Shown here one piece after another: positions 8,315 to 14,696 of a stretch of 64,000 nt of DNA. The stretch lies in contig NZ_JAFBBW010000001.1 of the NCBI RefSeq assembly GCF_016907355.1, forward strand, positions 186,001 to 250,000. The letters are read 5' to 3'. The DNA comes from Agromyces aurantiacus (GTDB lineage: Bacteria; Actinomycetota; Actinomycetes; Actinomycetales; Microbacteriaceae). Under the pieces are notes generated by a model. That model saw nothing but the letters and a program-made list of their open reading frames with translations, did no database searches and was not told where the DNA came from. The position numbers were made by a program, and so were the translations under genes. The first letter of the stretch is position 1; every line of letters begins with the position of its first letter.

Positions 8315-9081
8315 GCGGCCGGGTGCTCCTCGTCGGCGCCGGGCCGGGCGACGCCGGGCTCCTCACCATCCGCGGCCTGCGCGCGCTCGAGGCGGCCGAC
8401 GTGATCGTCGCCGACCGGCTCGGCGCCCGCTCGGTGCTCGACGGGCTCGCGGCCGAGGGCGTCGAGCTCGCCGCCGAGGTCGTCGACGTCGGCAAGCTGC
8501 CCGGCCACCACGCCGTGCCGCAGGACGCGATCAACGAGCTGCTCGTCACGCTCGCCCGCGACGGCAAGCGCGTCGTGCGCCTGAAGGGCGGCGACCCGTA
8601 CGTGTTCGGCCGCGGCGGCGAGGAGCTCGCCTACTGCCGCGAGCGCGGCATCGACGTCGAGGTCGTGCCCGGCATCACGAGCGCCGTGTCGGTGCCCGCC
8701 ATCGCCGGCATCCCGCTCACCCACCGCGGCCTCGCGACCACGTTCACGGTCGTCACCGGGCACGACCAGATCCAGGCCCTCGGCGGCGGACGCGACCACA
8801 CGGTCGTGCTGCTCATGGGCATCGGCACGCTCGCGAACTCGGCGATCACCCTCGCCCGCGGCGAGCGCGGCGGCGAATGCCCAGTCGCGATCGTGGAGGA
8901 TGGGTACGGCCCTCGCCAACGAGTGACGATCGGCACGCTCGACACGATCGCGCACCAAGCGGCCGTGCGCGGCGTCCGCTCGCCCGCGGTCGTGGTGGTC
9001 GGCGACGTCGTGCGGCTCAGCCCGTACGCGCCCGCCGAGCTCGCGACCTCCGCGTTCGCGGCGCCGCCCGCCATCGACTGA
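8311..9081 (+). CDS. cobA: Uroporphyrinogen-III C-methyltransferase
   Basis: A 256-residue SUMT that methylates uroporphyrinogen III twice to precorrin-2, the first step toward siroheme (and cobalamin). Family motifs are clear: VGAGPGDAGLLTIRGLRAL at the N-terminus, the SAM-binding VRLKGGDPYVFGRGGEE and VVPGITSAVSVPA. The single-domain length means the CysG dehydrogenase/chelatase part is absent and must be encoded elsewhere. The ATG at 8311 overlaps the ssuC stop. Its place here supports siroheme supply for the sulfite reductase at the head of the operon. Confidence 0.93.
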   Translation: MSGRVLLVGAGPGDAGLLTIRGLRALEAADVIVADRLGARSVLDGLAAEGVELAAEVVDVGKLPGHHAVPQDAINELLVTLARDGKRVVRLKGGDPYVFGRGGEELAYCRERGIDVEVVPGITSAVSVPAIAGIPLTHRGLATTFTVVTGHDQIQALGGGRDHTVVLLMGIGTLANSAITLARGERGGECPVAIVEDGYGPRQRVTIGTLDTIAHQAAVRGVRSPAVVVVGDVVRLSPYAPAELATSAFAAPPAID

Positions 9082-9108
9082 CCTGCCCCTGCACCCCTCC
9101 GAAAGGCC

Positions 9109-10527
9109 ATGAACCCCATGACCCTCAACCTCCGTGTCGCGATCGTCGGAGCCGGCCCCGCCGGCATCTACGCGGGCAACATCCTGCGCCGCCAGGTCGA
9201 TGAAGCGGGCGGCCAGGTCGCGATCGACCTGTTCGAGTCGCTGCCCGCGCCGTACGGCCTGATCCGCTACGGCGTCGCGCCCGACCACCCCCGCATCAAG
9301 GGCATCGTCAACTCGCTGCACGAGATGCTCGACGAGGGCACCATCCGCCTCATCGGCAACGTCGAGGTCGGGCGGGATGTCACGGTCGATGAGCTGCGCG
9401 AGCGCTACGACGCCGTGATCTTCGCGACCGGCGCCCTGAAGGACGCCCCGCTCGACATCCCCGGCATCGACCTGCCCGGCTCCTACGGCGCCGCCGACCT
9501 CGTCGCCTGGTACGACGGCCACCCGGATGTCTCGCGCGAGTGGCCGCTCGAGGCGGAGTCGATCGCGGTGATCGGCAACGGCAACGTGGCCCTCGACGTC
9601 GCGCGCGTGCTCGCGAAGCACCCGGCCGACCTGCTCTCGACCGACATCCCGGCCAACGTGCACGAGGGCCTGCTCGCCTCGCCGGTCACCGACGTGCACG
9701 TGTTCGGCCGCCGCGGCCCGTCGCAGGTCAAGTTCACCCCCATCGAGCTGCGCGAGCTCGGCGAGGTGCCCGACGTCGACATCGTCGTGTACGACGACGA
9801 CTTCGCCCGTGCCGAGGGCGACGAGCACGCCGCGCACCTGCTCGCGACGAACAACCAGGTCAAGGTCATGACCCGAACGCTGAACGGATGGCGCAAGCCC
9901 GCCGACTGGCAGCCGACCGCGTCGCGCCGCCTGCACCTGCACTTCTTCCACTCGCCCGTCGAGGTGCTCGGCACTTCCTCGGTCGAGGGCGTGCGGTTCG
10001 AGCGCACGCGCCCGGTCGGCGACGGCTCGGTCGTGGGCACCGGCGAGTTCGTCGACGTACCCGTGCAGGCCGTCTACCGCGCGGTCGGCTACGCGAGCTC
10101 GCCGATCGCGGGCGTGCCGTTCGACGAGTCGGCCCGCGTCATCCCCAACGAGGGCGGCCGGGTGACGGATGGCGCGGGCGCGCCGATCGCGGGCGTGTAC
10201 GCGACCGGTTGGATCAAGCGCGGGCCCGTGGGCCTCATCGGCCACACCAAGGGCGACGCGCTCGAGACGATCACGAACCTGGTCGCGGATGCGAACGCCG
10301 GCGTGCTCGCGGAGCCCACGGTGGCGGCCGCCGACGGCGACGAGGTGCTCGAGCTGCTCGAGGCCCGCGGCATCCGGTACACGACCTGGAACGGCTGGCT
10401 CGCGCTCGACGCGCACGAGCGCTCGCTGGGCGAGGCGTTCGAGGGCACGGCGCGCGAGCGCGTGAAGGTCGTGCCGCGCGACGAGCAGGTCGAGATCTCG
10501 CGATCGGGCGCGCTCGTCGCGGGCTGA
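9109..10527 (+). CDS. fprA: Ferredoxin/flavodoxin-NADP+ reductase (FprA-like)
   Basis: A 472-residue two-domain flavoprotein of the adrenodoxin-reductase family, expected to pass electrons from NADPH to ferredoxin. The FAD motif VGAGPAGIYAGNILRR is at the N-terminus, the NADP motif IGNGNVALDVARVL near residue 160 and the C-terminal FAD segment GVYATGWIKRGPVGLIGHTKGDA follows. It is the last gene of the sulfur operon, 27 bases after cobA, and likely feeds the sulfite reductase. The start at 9109 has a GAAAGG site; an ATG at 9118 is a second option. Its last codons lie in the first unit of a minisatellite. Confidence 0.92.
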   Translation: MNPMTLNLRVAIVGAGPAGIYAGNILRRQVDEAGGQVAIDLFESLPAPYGLIRYGVAPDHPRIKGIVNSLHEMLDEGTIRLIGNVEVGRDVTVDELRERYDAVIFATGALKDAPLDIPGIDLPGSYGAADLVAWYDGHPDVSREWPLEAESIAVIGNGNVALDVARVLAKHPADLLSTDIPANVHEGLLASPVTDVHVFGRRGPSQVKFTPIELRELGEVPDVDIVVYDDDFARAEGDEHAAHLLATNNQVKVMTRTLNGWRKPADWQPTASRRLHLHFFHSPVEVLGTSSVEGVRFERTRPVGDGSVVGTGEFVDVPVQAVYRAVGYASSPIAGVPFDESARVIPNEGGRVTDGAGAPIAGVYATGWIKRGPVGLIGHTKGDALETITNLVADANAGVLAEPTVAAADGDEVLELLEARGIRYTTWNGWLALDAHERSLGEAFEGTARERVKVVPRDEQVEISRSGALVAG

Positions 10528-10777
10528 CGCCCGCTCGTGGGCGCGCTGGGCGTGGGCCGGTGCCCGCTCGCCCGGGCGCGCTCATCGCCAGCTGACGCAC
10601 GCCCGTTCGGCGCGCTCGTCGCAGGCCGACGCACGCTCGGTGGGCGCGCTCGGCGCGGCTGACGCACGCCTGCGCGGGCGCGTTCATGGCTGGCTGACGC
10701 AGGCTCGTCCGGGCGCGCACATCGCGGGCTCACGCTCGTTGGGCTTGCGGGCGCGGGCCGACGCCCGCTCGGTCGCG
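10506..10777 (+). repeat. Degenerate ~34-bp minisatellite, about 8 units
   Basis: Units begin GGGCGCGCTC and contain a GCTGACGCACGC-like core. Approximate unit starts are 10506, 10539, 10574, 10609, 10642, 10676, 10711 and 10749, so the period is 33-38 bases. The first unit includes the 3' end and stop of the ferredoxin reductase gene. The gene-free stretch 10528-10885 holds little else. No open frame or hairpin terminator stands out in it. Confidence 0.75.
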
Positions 10778-10885
10778 GAGTTCGCGCGGCTCGGAGGATG
10801 ACCGGTGATATCCGGTCCTCCGGGCCGCGCGACCTTCTCCCCTCGCGCGGGGCTGCGCGCTCGATCCGAGGCGGCTGAGCACGCG

Positions 10886-11584
10886 TCAGTCGGAGATCGA
10901 GGCGAACGCGTCGATCGCGGCAGGGTCGGCGCCCGCCGCGCGCAGGCGCGCCGCGATCCCGGTGCGCGCGCGCCGGTACGAGGACGTGCGTCCGGTGAAC
11001 AGCGAGTCGCGGTTCGCGAGCTCGAGGAGGGCGCTGAACTCGAACGAGAGCTGCTTGGCGTCGTCGAGCAGCGGCAGTTCGCCGGCATCGTGCGCGTGCT
11101 GCAGCGTCGCGGCGAGGTAGCCGCCCCATTCGCGCAGGAGCCCGGCGACGGCGTCGCGCACCTCGCCGGGCTTCGCGTCGAAGTCGGCCGCGGCCGAGGC
11201 GAAGAAGCACCCGCCGGGGAACACCCGATCCCGCGAGTACGCGATCCAGCCGTCGAGGAGCGAGAGCGCCCGCGCCAGGCCGCGCGGGTGCACGCGCGCG
11301 GGCGTGATGACCGTCTCGACGAAGCGCTCGCGCGCCGCCTCGACCGTCGCGAGCTGCAGGCGTTCCTTGCTGCCGAAGAGCGTCGCGACGTTGCTCTTGG
11401 ACACCCCGGCACTCTGCGCGATCCGACCGATCGAGAGCTGGTCGAGCCCCTCGACCGAGGCGAGGTCGGCGGCGACGGCGAGCACCGCCCGCCGCGAGGC
11501 ATCGCCGCGCAGGCGCCGCCCGTCGGCGTGATCGCTCGTGCTCGCCGATCCGGCGAGCGCGAAGGCGCCGGTCTCCGAACTCAT
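10886..11584 (-). CDS. TetR/AcrR-family transcriptional repressor
   Basis: A 232-residue regulator. The N-terminal TetR helix-turn-helix is VEGLDQLSIGRIAQSAGVSKSNVATLFGSKERL (about residues 43-75), followed by an alpha-helical ligand domain with VFPGGCFFASAAADFDAKPGEVRD, a feature of one large TetR subfamily. It is divergent from the alpha/beta hydrolase at 11656. Two near-identical 18-bp sites lie between the starts, so it most likely represses itself and the hydrolase until a small molecule binds. The start is an ATG at 11584. Confidence 0.88.
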   Translation of the reverse strand: MSSETGAFALAGSASTSDHADGRRLRGDASRRAVLAVAADLASVEGLDQLSIGRIAQSAGVSKSNVATLFGSKERLQLATVEAARERFVETVITPARVHPRGLARALSLLDGWIAYSRDRVFPGGCFFASAAADFDAKPGEVRDAVAGLLREWGGYLAATLQHAHDAGELPLLDDAKQLSFEFSALLELANRDSLFTGRTSSYRRARTGIAARLRAAGADPAAIDAFASISD

Positions 11585-11595
11585 GACTTCATTTT

Positions 11596-11636
11596 ACGCA
11601 CGATCGTACGTATACTTCACGCACGACCGTTCGTAT
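11596..11636. promoter_or_regulatory. Tandem TetR operators
   Basis: Two direct copies of ACGCACGAYCGTWCGTAT (11596-11613 and 11619-11636) lie 23 bases apart, start to start, in the 71-base divergent gap. The first is a near-perfect palindrome (ACGcACGATCGTaCGT). The likely ligand is the divergent TetR protein. Confidence 0.75.
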
Positions 11637-11655
11637 TCATTGATCGGAGCTCACC

Positions 11656-12567
11656 GTGCCTGCCACCGATGCCGCCCTGCGCGCCCACGTCGGCGCCATC
11701 CGCGCCGCCGAGCGCATCTCGCCCCAGGCCGCCGCCCGCGTCGCGCTGCCCCTGTTCATGCGCGTCGGCCCGAGGCTCCCCGTGCGCCCCGCCGACCGCG
11801 CCGTCGACGACGCCGCGCGCCGCAGCACCCTCCGGGTGCGCGGCCGCGACATCGTCGCGTACGAGTGGGGCACCGGGCCCGACACGATCCTGCTCGTGCA
11901 CGGATGGCGCGGCCGCGCCTCGCAGTTCGCCCCGATCGTGCGCGAGCTGCGCGCCGAGGGGTTCCGGCTCGTCGCCTTCGACGCACCCGCCAACGGCGCC
12001 TCGCCAGGGCGCGGCACCGACATCCGCGACTGGCTCGCCGCGATCGGGGCGCTGCAGTCGCGGGAGGGCCGCTTCCACGCGATCGTCGGCCACTCGTTCG
12101 GCGCGATGGCCGCCGCGACCGCGGTCCGCAATGGGACCGCGGCGGGCGCGCTCGTGGCGATCGCCGGCATGGCCGACGCACGGTACCTCGTCGACTCGTT
12201 CGCCGCGCGCGTCGGCGTCGGCGCCGCGACCGCCGACGCGCTCGCGGAGCGGTTCGCGCGACGCATCCTGCCGCATCTCGACGACCCGTGGCCGCGCTTC
12301 GACGGCGCCGCCCACCCGCTGCCCGAGGGGACGCCGCTGCTCGTCGTGCACGACCGCGGCGACCGCGAGGTCAGCCTGGGCGAGGCCGTGCGCCTGCACG
12401 AGGCGCACGGCGACCGTTCGCGCCTGGTGCTCACCGAGGGCGCGGGGCACTCGCGCGTACTGGGGGCGGATGTCGCGCTCGACGCCATCACGGCCTTCGT
12501 CACCGCCGGCCCCGCCGGCGTCGACGCCCTCGGCTCGACCCGTACGGCCGGCTCCCGCTCCGCCTGA
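11656..12567 (+). CDS. Alpha/beta-fold hydrolase
   Basis: A 303-residue serine hydrolase. The oxyanion-side HGWRGRASQF follows strand b3, the nucleophile elbow is GHSFGAM, and a late acid/His pair is visible in VVHDRGDREV and GAGHSRVL. The GTG start at 11656 has GGAG about 6 bases upstream. Its substrate is unknown. Divergence from a TetR gene with shared operators suggests it is induced by a compound that it, or a coupled pathway, handles. The last ~20 residues are low-complexity (TRTAGSRSA). Confidence 0.85.
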   Translation: MPATDAALRAHVGAIRAAERISPQAAARVALPLFMRVGPRLPVRPADRAVDDAARRSTLRVRGRDIVAYEWGTGPDTILLVHGWRGRASQFAPIVRELRAEGFRLVAFDAPANGASPGRGTDIRDWLAAIGALQSREGRFHAIVGHSFGAMAAATAVRNGTAAGALVAIAGMADARYLVDSFAARVGVGAATADALAERFARRILPHLDDPWPRFDGAAHPLPEGTPLLVVHDRGDREVSLGEAVRLHEAHGDRSRLVLTEGAGHSRVLGADVALDAITAFVTAGPAGVDALGSTRTAGSRSA

Positions 12568-12595
12568 CCCTCCAGCCTCCTTCGGTGACGACAGT

Positions 12596-12629
12596 CGTTG
12601 CGGGTGCGGTGCAGCTCGCACCCGCAACG
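12596..12629. terminator. Perfect 13-bp stem-loop between convergent genes
   Basis: CGTTGCGGGTGCG pairs perfectly with CGCACCCGCAACG across an 8-base loop. It sits between the hydrolase stop (12567) and the stop of the minus-strand glycosyltransferase (12658), so it can end transcription from both sides. There is no U-tract, as is common in high-GC actinobacteria. Confidence 0.7.
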
Positions 12630-12657
12630 AGTGTCCACACCGAGGGGCCGGGTGGGA

Positions 12658-13887
12658 TCAGGCGGGGCGGCGCGCGGCCGACGCGCGGAGCACGCGCTCG
12701 TAGAACGCCTCGTGGGCGCGCGTGACGGCCGTGTCGTCGAGTAGGCCGGGCGTGGCGGCCGCGGCGGCCGCGAGGCGGGCGCGGAGCGCCGCGTCGGCGT
12801 CGAGGCGCGCGAGCGCGTCGGCGAGCGCATCGACGTCGCGCGGCGGCACGAGGAGGCCGTTCACGCCGTCCTCGATCCACTCGGCGGGTCCGCCCTCGTC
12901 GGCGGCGACCACGGCGCGGCCCGCGGCGAGGTACTGGAGCACGTTCTGGCCCAGCGGCTCGGGCCGCGTCGAGGCCTGCACCGCGATATCCCAGTTCGCC
13001 AGGAGTGCGTCGACGTCGGCGACGTGGCCGAGCAGGTCGAGCTGGGTGCCGACGCCGAGCTCAGCGGCGCGACGGCGCAGCGCGTCGGCGAAGGCCTCGT
13101 GCCCGAAGGGCGCACCGCCGGCGAGCTGCAGTCGCGTGTCGCGGCCCCGGAAGACGCGCGCAAACGCCTCGAGGAGTTGCGCCTGCCCCTTCCACGGGTC
13201 GATGCGGGCGAGCATGCCCACGATGCGGAGCGGCCCGGGAGCGGCACCAGCTGTGGCCGCACCAGCCGCGGCCGCGCCATCCGCCGTCGCGCCATCCGCC
13301 GCCGACCGCACCCGCAGCCCCGACGCGCTCGGGATCGCCTCGGCCGGCACCCCGGCACGGAAGAAGGGGCGCGCCGACTCGAGGGTCGCGCGCGAGTTCG
13401 CGACCACGCCGTCGGCGCGCGGCAGCACGACGCGGGTCATGAGCGCGTACCCCGAGCGGCCGAGCGCCTCGGGCTCGACGAGGTCGCGCAGGTGCACGAC
13501 GAACGCCTTCCGCGTGCCGCGCACGGCGAACGCGCCGTAGGCGGCCGATCGCGCCGTGTTCGCGTCGATGACGTCGGCGCCGTGGAACGCGCGCGACGTG
13601 CGCACGACGCCCGCTTGGGCGAGCACGCGCGCGCCCATGCGGGCGGCCGCGAGCCGGCCTCCGCTGCTCGCGCCGGCGGGCTGCCGGACGCCCGCGATGC
13701 GTCGCGGCACCCGCACCGGCACGGCGTCGTAGATGCCGGGCGCCGTGCGATCCTCTGGCGGCGCCATCAGCAGGTACGGCGCCCATCCGGGCCCCGCCTG
13801 CAGCATCCGCAGCAGGGCGAACTCGGCGCCGCCGGCCGCGCTCGTGTGATCGAGGTGCAGCACCCGGATGGCGCGGGGCGAGGTCAC
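12658..13887 (-). CDS. Glycosyltransferase, GT4 family
   Basis: A 409-residue GT-B enzyme expected to transfer an activated sugar onto a lipid-linked glycan on the cytoplasmic side. The N-terminal domain begins VLHLDHTSAAGGAEFALLRML. The C-terminal nucleotide-sugar site shows VGMLARIDPWKGQAQLLEAF, the catalytic-region QASTRPEPLGQNVLQYLAAGRAVVAADEGGP and the usual terminal helix. A hydrophobic low-complexity insert of short Ala/Gly repeats (ADGATADGAAAAGAATAGAA) sits between the domains near residues 205-230. The GTG at 13887 overlaps the stop of the phosphatase gene upstream on the same strand. Confidence 0.88.
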   Translation of the reverse strand: MTSPRAIRVLHLDHTSAAGGAEFALLRMLQAGPGWAPYLLMAPPEDRTAPGIYDAVPVRVPRRIAGVRQPAGASSGGRLAAARMGARVLAQAGVVRTSRAFHGADVIDANTARSAAYGAFAVRGTRKAFVVHLRDLVEPEALGRSGYALMTRVVLPRADGVVANSRATLESARPFFRAGVPAEAIPSASGLRVRSAADGATADGAAAAGAATAGAAPGPLRIVGMLARIDPWKGQAQLLEAFARVFRGRDTRLQLAGGAPFGHEAFADALRRRAAELGVGTQLDLLGHVADVDALLANWDIAVQASTRPEPLGQNVLQYLAAGRAVVAADEGGPAEWIEDGVNGLLVPPRDVDALADALARLDADAALRARLAAAAAATPGLLDDTAVTRAHEAFYERVLRASAARRPA

Positions 13888-14615
13888 GCCTGTCGCCGCC
13901 CTCGCGGCCGACCCGTCGATCCGTCGCCCGCGCCGCCGGCGCCGGGACCGGAACCCGCACCGCCCTCGACGCCGTCATCGCCGAACGGGAACGCCGCGGC
14001 ATCCGCCACCGCATCGTCGTACGCGAGGACCTCGCGGTCGGGCATGCCGAACAGCGCGGACGCGAGGCGCGTGAGCGCGGGGACCTCCTGGCGTGCCATC
14101 TCGCGGTAGGCCTCGTCGTCCTTGCCCTGGGGGTCGACGATGTCCTGCGGCGAGCCGGCCGCGAGTGCACGGCTCGCGCCGAATCGCGCCACGCGGTCGC
14201 GCAGGTCGTCGACCGAGGTCGGCGGCGCGAGCACGGGCAGCTCGCCCGCGATCGCGCCGGCCTCGCGGATCGTGAACGTGTGCTTGAGGGCCGCGGGCGC
14301 GAACCCCAGCACCTTCTCGCGCTGCTCGGCCTCGGCCACCAGCACGAGGTCGGCGTCGCGCACGAGCGCGTCGGTGAGCTGCACCGCGCGGTGACCGGAT
14401 GCGTCGGCGCCGAGCGTCGCGGCGATGGCGCGCGAGCGGCTCCGCATGTGGCTGCCCACCGGTGCGGCGAGCCCCGCGCTGCCCACGTGCACCTGCATGG
14501 CGAGCGGCGCCGGAAGGTACCATCCGGCCCAGGTGCGCAGCAGCGCGGCGCCGAGCGCCGACCGGTTCAGGTTCCCCGTGCACACGACGAGCACGCTGAA
14601 GGAATCCGTCTTCAC
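13884..14615 (-). CDS. Low-molecular-weight protein-tyrosine phosphatase-like protein (Wzb-like)
   Basis: About 243 residues. The N-terminus carries the LMW-PTP P-loop VVCTGNLNRSA (C-x5-R-S). A later DIVDPQGKDDEAYR matches the general-acid DP loop. Such enzymes dephosphorylate the tyrosine kinase that sets polysaccharide chain length; a candidate kinase is encoded at 26817-28328. It is longer than the ~150-residue norm because of a Gly/Asp/Arg-rich tail (GGAGSGPGAGGAGDGS). I prefer the GTG at 14615, with AGAGGGG upstream; a GTG at 14675 would add 20 residues. It probably forms an operon with the glycosyltransferase downstream. Confidence 0.82.
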   Translation of the reverse strand: MKTDSFSVLVVCTGNLNRSALGAALLRTWAGWYLPAPLAMQVHVGSAGLAAPVGSHMRSRSRAIAATLGADASGHRAVQLTDALVRDADLVLVAEAEQREKVLGFAPAALKHTFTIREAGAIAGELPVLAPPTSVDDLRDRVARFGASRALAAGSPQDIVDPQGKDDEAYREMARQEVPALTRLASALFGMPDREVLAYDDAVADAAAFPFGDDGVEGGAGSGPGAGGAGDGSTGRPRGRRQA

Positions 14616-14696
14616 GCCACCACCCCTCTGGCTCACCGGCGACCCGGGCGCAGCCGGCGGATAAGGTTTCCTCACAGGAGTCTAGATGGGGGTGCG

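Noticed and set aside
8056..10416. A 786-codon open frame on the minus strand opposite cobA and fprA
   Set aside because: Long antisense frames are expected at this GC content. Its sequence is Arg/Ala/Val/Glu-rich with no motif, while the plus strand has two clear enzymes.
10528..10885. A CRISPR array
   Set aside because: Units are imperfect, contiguous and of variable length, with no constant repeat or unique spacers and no cas genes in the window.
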